DNA from: Trileptium ribeirensis
Lineage: Eukaryota > Nematoda > Enoplea > Enoplida > Thoracostomopsidae
NCBI GenBank assembly: GCA_030248225.1
Contig: JASANE010028643.1
Coordinates: 1-64,000, forward strand
DNA: 64,000 nt
Direction of reading: 5' to 3'
Below are positions 8,778-20,047 of the stretch, piece after piece (position 1 is the first letter of the stretch; every line of letters begins with the position of its first letter). The notes beneath the pieces were generated by a model. It searched no databases, was not told the origin of the DNA, and saw only the letters and a program-made list of their open reading frames with translations. Made by a program: the position numbers and the translations under genes.

Positions 8778-10222
8778 TGCTATTAGCCTTCACGTAGTTG
8801 ATTTTACTTTTGAGCATAAAAATACGCGGGACAGTGACGGACTTTTATGGTTTGGAATGAAACGAGTTGCGAATGCATCTAGGAAGACTGCGATTGATAA
8901 TACAAAAAAGTATCTTGAACCAAATATTTAATTAGTAATATAAATTTTCCCAAGAAAAACGGTAGCAATAAGTTTTATTAGGGGCGATAGGTAGTAGTAA
9001 AGTACTAGGTTTAGTAATAGCTTACAAATTTCGGCCCCGTGTCGAGTGAGAATTATTCTAGGGCGAGAGTGAAGGTGGGTTCAGAATTAGTAGTACTACT
9101 GGTGCCCTATGGCAACCGTCCGGACTCTAGTATCAGTAGTACTATTCTTGAGAAGACCGGGTGAGTGAATGGCGAGGATTCGACTACCTCCTCGAGCCAC
9201 CGTAGACCCCATTCGCAATTGTTTCTGGGCCGGTGTCCATCGGGCAGGAATTTCCCCATACGAATCCCCGTCCGGTAGGACGTATGCAGTGAGAAACTTC
9301 AACTGCACAGTAGTCGACTGCTACCGTACAGTTTTAGTAACTGTAACATAACTGGCACTACTAGCGTAACTCTAAGGCTTAGATCCAGATACTCTGATAA
9401 TCGCATAGTGGCTACCGTGCGGGGTCATTATGTCAACCCACAAGGGCTTTAATAAAGTAACAAGTAACTTAAATCGGAACCACTATCGCTCAAGCATACC
9501 CCTTAAACACTAGCTGTGATAACTTAGGGTTAAGGAATAGACCAATACTTGTTAGTTTTAAATAAACTAAGGATCAAAGTACTAGATAGGGGTCGTCAAT
9601 CTTGCCGAAGTAGTGGCCTAAGTATGCGAAGAATACGAGTCAGACTGTGCTTTAGAGGAAGTCAGACTGTGCTATAATGTCCGGTGAAGTGCTAGTGTGA
9701 ACTAAAAATAGTTCGGTGCGAAAGGAAGTGCCGCTGTTTTGTTAGCAAGAGCTCTACTAACTGTTATAGAAGCATTAGTGCGAAGCCTGAGTGAGCAAAA
9801 ATAGGGTACATAAGAACGGTACCAAAGCTTTTTAAAGCGAGCATCGAGAAAGAACGTGTTTGGATCTGGTTATTAAAAACAGTGCCAAAAGGAATCAATG
9901 GCGTAACAGTGCCTAACATTTTATCGTTCGTAACAAACATTGTATATCCGTGTCTGTTGACCTACTATCTGGAACTCCGAGCTGAGCAAGGTCACGCTGC
10001 AACGCAAAATATAAGGCACTAGCTTTGCTCTCAAAAAAGAAAGACGCGCGCCATACCAAGCGTCCCACCGGCATTCTACTGGCCCCACGTCGAACCGCAC
10101 AATCCTTCGGTGACGAATCCCGTCCCCTTTTTAATTCCGATAGCCGACATAAGAAAAATCCCCTATCAACCCCTACCCCCATAAAACCAAAACAATATAA
10201 AACTCGGCGTTTCTTATTGTCG

Positions 10223-12225
10223 GAGGTTTAGTAAGCTACCAAGGGATCCCGGGGCTTAAAATCTAATTTTTTTAATTTTTTCTATATTATATGGGTCCCT
10301 CAATTTTGCTTAATTTCAAAATTTATAATTTTATTAATTTTATAAATTCCTAGCCATGATTTGCATAAAACTCACTAGTTTTTCTTATTAGCTAGGTCTA
10401 GGTTAACTGTATTTCAATTCATTAGTTCAGTTGCAGTTTAGATCTCGAGTAGTGCGGTGAGATCTCGGAAGCGCTCTGAACTTGCGATTTATTTTGTTTA
10501 TCCTGGTTATGTATATGTGAAGGCTTAGCTACTCTTACTGATTTTTGTTTTGTTTATAATGGTTTTACGTTTCTGGTAGTGGTCTTGCGCGTGCCGAAGG
10601 ATAGTACCGTTACATCGGGTGTTACATATATTGCCTACGGGTTACATTGATAAATTTGTTTTGCTGGAAAGGTGCTTATACTCGGCCCTTAGCCCAGTGG
10701 ACTAGTGATTCTGAATCAGGAAACGCCTATACTCGGGTTTCCTTGTAGTAGCTTCTTACGCATTGGTCTTTATCGATTGAGCGCAAAGACTGCGAGGAGT
10801 TGTTGCTTGACTTTTGCGGACTAGAGTGAAAGAGGGCCTAGTGTACGGAAAGAATTGTAATCAGCGGCACAAATAAGTAACCCTATTTCCAGTATTATGT
10901 TACTTAGTAATACTAGCTTTTCTTATAAAATCGGGAACAAATGCCATAAGACTTACTAAGAGCGATAGGTCAATAGCAACGTACTAGGTTTAGTAGCTTA
11001 CAAAATTCGGTCCTTGTCTCGAGTGAATATACCAGGGCGAGAGTGAAGGTGGGTTCCGAATTAATTAGTAGTAGTACTTGTGCCTGTGGCAGCCGTCCGG
11101 ACCGTAGCATCAAGTAGTGCTATTCTTGAGGAGACCGGGTGAGTAAGTGCAAGGAATCGACTACCTCCTTGAGCCACTGTAGATCCCATTTGTTGCTATT
11201 TCTGGGCCGGTGTCCATCGGGCAGGCATCTCCCCGTACGATTCGCCGTCCGGTAGGACGTATGGAGTGAGAAACTTCAACTGCATAGTAGTCGATCTCTA
11301 CCATACAGTTTTAATAACTTTAGCATAACTGGCACAGTTAGCGTAAATCTAAGGCCTAGGTTAAGTTACTCAGATAATCGCATAGTGGCTACCATCCGGT
11401 GTCACTGTGTCAACCCACAAGGGTCTTAACAAGGTAACAAATAAACTAAATTGCAATCACTGTCCCTCCAATATAACCGTTAAGCATTAGTTGTGATAAT
11501 TTAGGGTTAAGGACTAGGCCGATACTTCAACTTTAAATAAAGCTAAGGACGAAAGTACTGGAAAAAATAGGGATTGTCGAGAACACCGAAATTAGTGCCC
11601 GAAGTGCATAGCGAAAGTGAAACGTCAGAGTGTGCAAATATAGTGTCAGACTGTGCAATAGTAGAAGTCAGACTGTGCAATTGAGTGCTGTGGAGTACGA
11701 ATGTGAGCTGAAAACAATGTGGTACTAAAGAAAGTACCGCCGTTTTGGTTACGAGAGCTCAATTAGTCGTTATTGAAAAACTACTGCGAAACCTGTATGA
11801 GCTAAAATACGGGACTATAGAATAGTGCCGAGGCTTTTCGAAACGAGCACTGAGAAGAGTACGATTATTCTGATACGGTTATCGAAGCATACTGCCTCAA
11901 CCGAGGTACGGTGATAACTCTGCCTAACCTTTTATCGTGTTATAATAAACATTCTATATCCGTGTTTGTTGCCACAATGTCTGGAACTCGAGCAATAGAG
12001 GATCATGGCGCATCGCAAGATATAAGGCACTAGTACCGCTCACGAAAAGAAAGACACGCACCATACCAAGCGTCGCACTGGCCGTTCTACTGGCCACACC
12101 TCGAACCGCATAATCTTCTGGTGACGAATCCGTCCCCTTTTTAATTCCGATAGCTGACATAAGGAAAAATCTTCATCCTACCCCTACCCCACCAAAACAA
12201 CATGAAATGGCAGCGTAAAGAACTA
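10223..12225. repeat. Tandem array unit B (about 2.0 kb)
   Basis: Second full unit with the same landmarks in the same order as unit A: start near 10,226, TTTGCATAA near 10,363, structured block near 10,670, core near 10,965-11,470, three GTCAGACTGTGC-like motifs near 11,625-11,690, and the 3' block near 11,935-12,200. An AATAAA at 11,944-11,949 precedes the 3' block. No conserved coding frame. Confidence 0.75.
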
Positions 12226-13590
12226 CGGGGAATTGCAGTCGAATATCTTGCATGAAACTTTACTCGAAGACTGCAATGTATTCTGAGACCGGAACTCACT
12301 TAGCGTACTTCACACATAGGTATTCTAAAACTCAATATTAGTTATGTTAATATTATTTTCCCAAATAAAAATGATTGGATTTATAACAACGGGTATAGTA
12401 TTAGTGACACCGTATAGGAGTAAGTAATATTTAAAAAGTTCCGCCCTAAGTGTTGAGTGAGAAAATCAGGGCGAGTAGAAAAGGCGGATCCGTGGGTAGT
12501 AGCATCAATTGTTGGGTCAGTCAACCATTTGGAGGCTGCTCCGCAAGGGGTGTTATTCTTGAGAATCCGCTTAAGTAAGGGTTGTGGATTTGATTACCCT
12601 CTCGAGCCACCGATAGATCCCAACTACTATTCTTGGTCAGCCATTCGGGGACCTGGAATCTCTCTTGTGCACGCAGCCATTCGGGGTTTGTACAGACTGA
12701 GAGACTTCAACCGGATAGTAGTCGACTGCTACTAACCAGTTTATCATAAGTAGCCAGTCAGCCATTCGGAGGCGACTACAAACATAATATAACCGGCATT
12801 TAGTAACGTAAATATAAGGCTCAGGTTGAGGTAATTAATTGACCCTGCAGTGGACCATCTATTCGGATTTCGGTTGTATTAACTCACAAAATCTTAACAA
12901 AGTAACAACTAACCTAAATATAACCGGTGGTCATTCAAGGCGTAACCCTTAAATAAGGACTGCATAAGCGTAAACCTAAGGACTTGGGTTCAGGTACTGA
13001 TATAAACGTGCGTCATCAACCATTCGGAGGTGGTTGTATCAACCGCACAGAGGCGTAGTAGAATAGCACGTAACATAACTTTAACGCTAATATAAGTTAG
13101 AGCTGAGTCAACAGAGTGCGTTAGTATCGAGCCACGAATAATACAGGAAACAGGTGAAGGCCACCGGTGTTTAAAAGTGTGATCAAAAATGGTCGGTACT
13201 CGAGGATAGAACAGTGTGCAGAAACAGGCGGACTATAATAGCTCAAATAGTCAAATACTGTGTCACAACCGACGTGTGTTAATAGCTCAACATTGTGTTT
13301 TAACATTTTATTTTGTGTAATAAACATTGTTCACGTGTTTGGAGTTCAAGTACTTGAACCGGAGTGATCGAGCCGAGCAAAAATCAAGTCGCAATGCAAA
13401 ATATGGGGCACGAATACTGATCACGCACAAGAAGGACGCGAGCCATACTAAACGTCCCACCGGCATATTACTGGCCACACCTCGGACCCCACAGCCTTCG
13501 GTGACGAATCACGTCCCCTTTTTAATTCCGATAGCTGTCATAACGAAAAATACCACCAACTCCTACCCCTTTGGAACTTTAAAAATATAA
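12226..13590. repeat. Tandem array unit C (5'-truncated)
   Basis: Lacks the TTTGCATAA and A-box-like blocks of A and B but keeps the core (near 12,410-12,930) and the 3' block (near 13,310-13,575), with AATAAA at 13,319-13,324. Its core has expanded a CAGCCATTCGGGG-type motif to about six degenerate copies, some in short hairpins such as GGTTGTATCAACC near 13,033. More diverged from A and B than they are from each other. Confidence 0.65.
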
Positions 13591-15620
13591 GAGTCAAATG
13601 TCACTTGAAGGGGTCCTCTAACCTAAGCAGGGGGTTATAGGCCCAAAAACACCGCAAATCTTATATATAAGCTGTTTTGGATATCTAAGCTCCGGAGAAA
13701 AGATAGATAGGCGGGTGTCCCCATTATACTTCAGTGGTAAAAACTGGTACCCCCTCTCCTTTTTTATTTTTGCATAATTCGGTGATGCGGTTTAATTTTC
13801 ATTTAGTTTTAGTTGAGTTGCTGCTCAGATTAGCTGCTCGCGTTTTATTGCCGATTGGGTGCAGGCTTTCTTTTTTCTTCCTATTTTACACTACACGTAA
13901 AGAATTACGTGTTAGAGTCGACAAGTCTCTGGGTTTAGCAACGTTCTACAAAAGAATTCCCGCTTTTTTCTGTTTTGGGTTTACAGACTTTTGCTTTAAA
14001 GATTGGATGCCGGCGCAAGTTAAAGGAAGGTGGATGGTGAAAGGACGAACTAAGGTCACATATCGCCCAAGACAGAGACAATAAATACCTGGCATTCACG
14101 ATTCATATTCAAATATTGGCGTTGTATGGGACAAGTACTGGTGTTGCAATACAAAACCTGGGTGGTATTGCCTTACAGAAGTAAGCCTAGCTTCATAAGA
14201 TAACATATATTGGAAAAAAGATAAATACAAATTTGGCCCAAGAATTAGTCCTATGGAGTGCTATTTTGAGCGAGATTCGTAGAATAACGGGAGACGTCTT
14301 GATAATCCGGAGCGAGTAAGAAGGTATTAAGATGCTTGCCTGGCGCTTCAGAAGTGGTCGTCTCAAATAGCGTTATCCAAATCCAGATGTCTATTGATTG
14401 CTTGATGGACGAACATTCTGAAGATCTTCGAAGCCTCGCAATGGCGAGGCCAGATTACGTGAAAAGTGAAAAAAATGGAGTGAATTAGTCATCAAATACA
14501 TTAACTTGTGGAGCCTGTGCTTGAATGACGCTATCGAAGGGGCTGTCACGACTTCTTCCGGCAGTGAATTCCAGGAGGTAAGGACTCTGAGAGAGAAAAA
14601 GTAACGGCGGCAGTTTAGGTGTGGGATGTCAAGAGCGGCCAGTTTGAAGGGGTTCCCACGAGTTATTGATGGTCCGGCTTTGAAGAATTGGTAAAAGTCA
14701 CAGTCGACGTGTCCATGAAGAAGTTTGTAAACGTATATGAGGTCACTGCGCTCACGGCGTTGTTGGAGTGATTGAATGCCAAGGAAACGTAGGCGGTTAT
14801 CGTAATCCCATCTTCGAATGAATGGCACAAGTTTCGTGGCAAGCTGTTGGACTTTCTCCAGAACGTCGATGTCGCGTTTGTAGTAAGGGACATATCTTAA
14901 GCCCTTTCAATAATTCCTCAAAGTTACTTGTCAGCATTCCGTTCCGGTGTTGTAGTACGAGCAGAAAAAATCCAACTGGGGTGTTTGCATTCGTGACAAC
15001 CTAGTTTATAATATAACCCCCGTGCATTCCGTTACAACAGCGTGCCGGCAATAGGGTTATTAGAATATTAAATCTAGGGTCCTAAGATGAGATAATTAAA
15101 CAGAATATGAGGTATCTGCGTTCGCGGTACTTCGTGTAAAACTCGAAAGAGATCTAATAAAGTAATAAATACGCTAAACCCTAACGTATTAGAACGAAGG
15201 ATAAATGGTCAGAAGTGCAGTATCATAAGTAAAATAGCACGAAAAAGAATAAAAATATCAGTGGCCAAGGACAAACGTAACCCGAAACAATTAGTGGAGT
15301 GGAGTACCGTATCTAATAATTGTTTTACAAGAATGAACGTTTTACCTCGCGCTTTTAGTGTCAAGTATGGTGCAACGCAAGCGCCTATCCATTGTCACGC
15401 AGCCGCGCAAAACACAAATTACTCTAAGAATAACGTGAGCCGAAATGCCTACTTTCCTACTGGCATACTACTGGCCATAACATGTACCACGCAAACGCAA
15501 TCTTCTGTGACGAATCTCATCCCCTTTTTAAGCACCGATAACCGACATAAAAATACTTCCACTCCACCCCTAACAAAGCAACAAAAAAATAACAGGTGGA
15601 TATCCTATATCCCCTTTCTT
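13591..15620. repeat. Tandem array unit D, interrupted by a LINE fragment
   Basis: The 5' part (13,700-13,870) matches the TTTGCATAA region of A and B. The core tail (about 15,003-15,200) and 3' block (about 15,340-15,570, ending in CATCCCCTTTTTAAGCACCGATAACCGACAT-like sequence) match the other units. The middle is occupied by a minus-strand LINE 3' end at about 14,391-15,000, so unit D predates that insertion. Most diverged of the four. Confidence 0.6.
14391..14911 (-). pseudogene. LINE reverse transcriptase C-terminal fragment (CR1/Jockey-like)
   Basis: About 170 residues matching the end of CR1/Jockey-type ORF2. The features are YYKRDIDVLEKVQQLATKLV, a RLRFLGIQSLQQRRERSDLI block, VYKLLHG, and the final FFSLRVLTSWNSLPEEVV and FKHRLHKLM motifs. 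On the minus strand the frame is stopped upstream at about 14,913. Only the last part of the protein remains, as expected of a 5'-truncated LINE. It sits inside array unit D. The fragment cannot be active. Confidence 0.85.
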
Positions 15621-16429
15621 GGGTGATGTTGTCCCTGCATCCAACGACCACCCAGCGAACACAATATTGTGCGACACAATGCATAAGACAACAAAATAAA
15701 TGCTTAATTTTGCAAAGCCCGTTTTATAAAGCATAGCTATTTTTTATACTACGGCAACTGAAAAAACAAGGCAAATCATGTTATTGGTACAAAAGTTATA
15801 ACTTGGTATCGCTGTAGTTCAGCATTTTCGCCAGCGGTTGTAAAATTCGAACAAAATGTTCACTATCTCGTGAGGAAATTGTTTTGGTCGTATTTGGCAA
15901 GAAGGTCACAACCGGCAAAGGTCACTATTCGGCAAATACTTAACTGTATTATCCGCCAAAATGTCAATTGGTAACGTCTAAATTAGACATTTTGCTGGCG
16001 GTTACAGTACTTTATGGCACCCACAATGCAACTGAAAAAACCAGATACGCACCTAATAATGCCGCCTGCTCAGCTTTTATAACATATCAGTATGACGCGA
16101 CGACGAAGGCCATGATAGGCTGCACAGCGGCAAGCCGAATCAAGTCGGCTAAGCATCCTTGGAATGAGATAGTGTCTGAAATGCAGGAAAGAAGCAGTAG
16201 CACACGAAATATCAAATCTGGTAGTACTTGCGAAGCATGGTACAACTTTTTGGTGTTAACTATTTCCGTAGAAACGCTGTTCTATAGTCGAACCGATCGA
16301 CACGCAAAACTATACGGGGCACAGTTCTGCTCAGGGATATATCGGGTCTGTAGTTTGAACTGGTGGCCGCGGAGTCGATTCGATGTTGGGACAGTGAGGA
16401 AGTGATCTAGGGGTATATCGACGATGTTA
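15621..16429. other. Unassigned sequence between unit D and the next LINE
   Basis: No feature could be supported. A 145-codon plus-strand frame (15,968-16,405) has no recognisable motif, lies beside dead transposons and is probably chance. Composition and codon pattern do not suggest a gene. Confidence 0.3.
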
Positions 16430-17660
16430 CGAGCTAGGTGGTATATCATTATTAAATCCGCTCAAATGCGGCGTGTCTAAAGCGTTTGTAAAGACATGTT
16501 GCAGACGCTCTTCACAAGTCATTTCCTTCAAGCTGTGGATGATTTGAGCTTTTCTGTGTTAGACGTCCTCTATAACTTTGCAGTCCCGTTTATACTGGGG
16601 GCACCAAGCCGGATACCCAAGATACCAAGGGGCTGCAAGACGCATGCTCAAGACAGGACGTATGATGGCTTTATACAACGGCATGAAGGGGTTGCTACGG
16701 TGAGATATTCGAAGCGACGGCGCATGGCACGTATTATTTTTTCACAGCTAATGGCAAATTCGGCGCAATGTTTTGACTGCTTAAATCGCCCAAATCTTTC
16801 ACGTGATCATTATTAGGAATATAGTTATTGTTCAGAAAATATTGCTGTTTTGGGTTGTTGCTGCCAATATGAAAACGGGCATCTGGAGCCGTTAAATTAG
16901 ATGCCAGTCATTACACCAGTTTTCCAATTCAACTAAATCAGCAGTGACATCGTCAGTATCAATTAGTAGGAGTTTATTATCTCGGATTCGACGACAAATC
17001 TTTGTGTCATCAGCAAATTTCAGAACGAAGCATGATATATATTCGTCAATATAGTATATATAAAATAAGAACAGGACAGGTCCTAAAACGGAGCCTTGTG
17101 GTACTCCGTTTTCAAGTGGTGCCCATGCATTACTAGAGCCGTTTATTACTACGGATTGACTGCATTCGCTCAAAAGAACAAAATCCATGAAAGTAATGTG
17201 TTGGTTATGCCATACGAATGCAGCCTTGGAATAAGGCGTTTATGACGGACACGGTCAAAATTTTTTCGGGGTTCATGTAAATAACGTCGGCACTGTCCCA
17301 GTATTAATAGTGTCGACATGCTAACCAACAAAAACCATCAATTGTAGCTCACGTGACCGTTTTTTGAGGGGGCCGAAGTGAAATTTTCACAGAATATTGT
17401 TATTTATGGCGTAGTCGGTTAAAGACTGAGATTATTTTTTTCCAGAACATTTGAAACGGCTGATGCTAAGCTAATGGGTGATCGTGAGCCATTTTCTTTG
17501 TATAGCGCGGAGACGTGTGCCTTTCTCCAATCATCTGGTATCTCACTGTTTTCTAGGCAAGTAGTCAATAGATTGGCTAATAAAGGACAAACGGCTTTGG
17601 CGCAATGACGAGACAGTTGATTACTAATATTGTTTGGCCCAGAACTGACGCTCAATTGAA
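16430..17660 (-). pseudogene. CR1-like LINE ORF2: reverse transcriptase (decayed)
   Basis: Read on the minus strand: a fingers segment GPNNISNQLSRHCAKAVCPL with IPDDWRKAHVSALYK and PISLASAVSNVLEK (17,419-17,655); the palm segment GVPQGSVLGPVLFLFYI and the FADDTK catalytic box (17,006-17,017); and the thumb/C-terminal remnants WCPQYKRDCKVIEDV and MTCEERLQ (about 16,480-16,640). Several frameshifts and stops separate the pieces. This is the RT of the same LINE whose endonuclease and ORF1 lie at higher coordinates. Confidence 0.85.
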
Positions 17661-18773
17661 GAGATCATAGATTTTATCGATATTATCAGAGCCGAAAGTT
17701 ACCTGAAATAGAGAACTGCTTGTTTTGAGAAGTACTTCTGCAGGTGAAGCAACAAAACCGTGGCGATACACTGAATTAAAATAGTTACAGAGCTCTATAG
17801 TTATGTGGTAGTCATTACTAATGAAAGATCAACCTGATAGTTTAAAGCGGCCCTTCTTTACTTCGAATCCGATTTCCAAAATCGATGTAGGCCCAAAAGA
17901 ATTTAGGATCAGTCTTAATATTATTTGCTGTTGTCGCCCAAACTTCTGCTTGGATCTACAACTTTCCTTATATACCAACTGAGATGCTGCTTGGTATCGG
18001 TTAGTGTTAACTTCGCTGGTTCGTCTCTGCAATCGTCACAAAGCTTTTGATTGAGCCTGGAGTGTTGTATAAGCAGCAACGTCAGTCCATACATGTTTCT
18101 TACGACTAGACCCAGTTTGTTTTGATGGTGCAAAACCGGATGCAGCAACGGAGGATGTCTCAAAAAGGCGACCATTTTTCAATAGATTTATTGCCCAGAT
18201 CATTATTGGTATGTTTTGAGAAAAAATTAGTAATGCATGAGTAAACTTAAGCTGCGCCCCATACCATCCTCTTTTGACAAAAGCGATTGCCATTCACTTG
18301 TACACTGAACACAAATTTCATTTTTGCGTTAAAGAACAGAAATTAGTCCGTTTCATATTCCACACATTATAATTTGGAAATGTTCGCGAACACACTGGTG
18401 TTACAGTACAGGGACCGAATTGCAGTCGCTAATGGCGTTATGGAACAGAAAAATGTCGAAATTGGATACGGCTGTTGAAATTCGAGTTTTGTTCGCTAAC
18501 AACGTTTTGTACATGGTGTCAAAAGAGGATGGTTGGGGGCGCATCTTAAGTTTACTCTTGCATAATGCCTATTCAATCATCCCTAGCAAACTTAGGGTTG
18601 TGATTCGGGTTCGGGCGACCGACAGTGATCACTATGTCACTATGGCTGATACCAGTGTAAAATTGCTTATACGTAACGATGTTTGTCTTCATTAGTAAAA
18701 ATTAGGTCCAAAGTGTTATTGTATCGCGTTGGATCGTTTGCGTGTCGCTCCAGTCTTGATTCGAACACCGCAT
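17661..18773 (-). pseudogene. CR1-like LINE ORF2: linker between endonuclease and RT (decayed)
   Basis: Broken minus-strand frames at 17,829-18,293 have LINE linker character: KHVWTDVAAYTTLQAQSKAL, a YQAASQLVYKESCRSKQKF segment, and further on LCNYFNSVYRHGF, like the FNxYFxSVF motif before the RT. The order and spacing agree with a single ORF2. Assignment rests on context more than on strong motifs. Confidence 0.55.
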
Positions 18774-19185
18774 TTATACAATAATCACAAATATGTGGCC
18801 AACGCATATTAACTCAGTCAATCTGCCTAGAATTAAACTCAATAACAAGAAGAATCTAATCGTGATTATGACCAGCAATATTGGCGATAATTTTGTACAT
18901 AGCTTAATTTTGATAACTTGAGTTAGATTCAGCGCGGTAGCAGCAAGCAATTTTGTATTACGTAATGTAACAGCACACATTGTTACGTCGTCGTAGCTTA
19001 ATGTTTCGATGCCAGACACTGGAACAGCATTTAACCTTGATTTAGCGTAAATAAGGACCCCACCAGCCCATTTTTGAGTCCTGTCTGAGCGGAATAAACT
19101 ATAATTAGGCAAAGGTATACATAATTTTGCGTCGGTGATGTCAAAAGTTGCCCATGATTCGCAGAGCAATTCTTGTGTCTCTCAA
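18774..19185 (-). pseudogene. CR1-like LINE ORF2: APE-type endonuclease fragment
   Basis: LCESWATFDITDAKLCIPLP, then NYSLFRSDRTQKWAGGVLIY, then AKSRLNAVPV match the N-terminal half of LINE apurinic-like endonucleases (ESW...DITDAEI..PGYSLFR.DR....GGGVLIYVKS). The catalytic Glu of the ESW motif is retained. The expected LGDFN active-site motif is degraded, and the N-terminus stops abruptly near 19,185 where gypsy-derived sequence begins, so the LINE was broken there. Confidence 0.75.
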
Positions 19186-19199
19186 CCAACAAAGTTAAA

Positions 19200-19403
19200 T
19201 AGGTGTGTAGAATTAGCTTTGTAAACTTTACATATTTAATGAAGGTTGTTTGTCAGAAGCTAGATAACCACGAAACCGGTTTGAAGGAATACTTTTAGCT
19301 AACTCTAATCAAAATAGTTTTGTGTATATAAGCTGGGTGATAGTTGTAACAAACTGCCTTTTTGTCTTCATGCGGATAGCTATATTGGTGAACCCGACGT
19401 CAA
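19200..19403 (+). mobile_element. Probable solo gypsy 5' LTR end with primer-binding site
   Basis: LTR-like sequence with TATATA at 19,325-19,330 is followed by a TGGTGAACCCGACG segment from 19,386, which resembles the PBS junction seen in many invertebrate Ty3/gypsy (Mag-like) elements. The LTR start is near 19,203 (TGTGTAG), but a pair for it was not found. It lies head to head with a minus-strand pol fragment of the same superfamily, so the copy is rearranged. Confidence 0.45.
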
Positions 19404-19416
19404 TTCTTTATTGATG

Positions 19417-19772
19417 CTAGGTCAAACGAACCGTTTGGTCACTAGCTGTACCGCGGCGTGTCTTTCGGGATGAGACAACGAATGTAGACTCTAGAATGCC
19501 GTGAGCCGGAATTTTTCGGTTAGAAAAGGACGTGTTGTACCAGTTGAGGTGTCGCAGAGGACCGGGCGTTCGCACATCGGCATAGGTAGCCACTTTAATT
19601 GCAGTGAAATGTCGGTGCTTCCTATCGTTCTTATCTGCAGCTTGTGCATCAGCGAGTTGTTGATAGTCGATAGCAACGGACGATGAATCGATCCGAGACA
19701 GGGCATCAGCAGCATGGTTGCCTTTCCCGCTGAATATCGTCGGTAAATTCTGCAATGAATGAGAGGTGTCAA
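19417..19772 (-). pseudogene. Ty3/gypsy pol fragment: end of RNase H to integrase zinc domain
   Basis: GKGNHAADALSRID matches the conserved NxxADALSR end of gypsy RNase H, followed by a DYQQLADAQAADKNDR connection. In another frame comes LCDTSTGTTRPF, typical of the RNase H-integrase linker, and a remnant LVTKRFV of the integrase zinc domain near 19,430. At least two frameshifts and stops. It differs from the intact element at the start of the window, so it belongs to another gypsy lineage (Mag-like by motif memory). Confidence 0.75.
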
Positions 19773-20047
19773 ATCTTCCGCGACGACTACCGTTCTGACC
19801 GTTCGGATAGCGCTAACGACCGCGCTATAGGTGTAATTTGGTTATAATACTCTGGGCGTTACAAAACAAAACCTTAAGGTCTGACTTAGGACGAAAGTTT
19901 CAACATAATTATCACTATTACATTGGACCTCATTTTTGCCACGAAGAATACCACAAAATAATTGCTCAGAAATACAGCTACTGTTATCATATACAACATT
20001 ACATTAATTAGCAAAGGTGCTGTTAGTATAAAATAAAAAATTATTAT
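19773..20047. other. Short unassigned spacer
   Basis: Sequence between the gypsy fragment and LINE ORF1 remnants; nothing recognisable. Confidence 0.3.

Larger units (their letters stand above)
8195..10222. repeat. Tandem array unit A (about 2.0 kb, probably non-coding)
   Basis: Starts at GGTTTAGTAGGCTACC next to a GGGATCCCGGGG block, both repeated at 10,226. Shared landmarks in order: a TTTGCATAA region; a TAGCCCAGTGG plus hairpin block near 8720; a core near 8975-9480 with ACCGGGTGAGTGAATGG and GTAGGACGTATG; two GTCAGACTGTGC motifs near 9650; and a 3' block near 9930-10190 ending in GTCCCCTTTTTAATTCCGATAG. Similarity to unit B is strong in blocks and weak between them. No long frame is conserved along the unit, so it is probably non-coding. 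Confidence 0.75.

Noticed and set aside
13734..14084. 116-codon frame as a gene in the array
   Set aside because: It lies in the part of unit D that matches non-coding parts of units A and B, where the frame is not kept.
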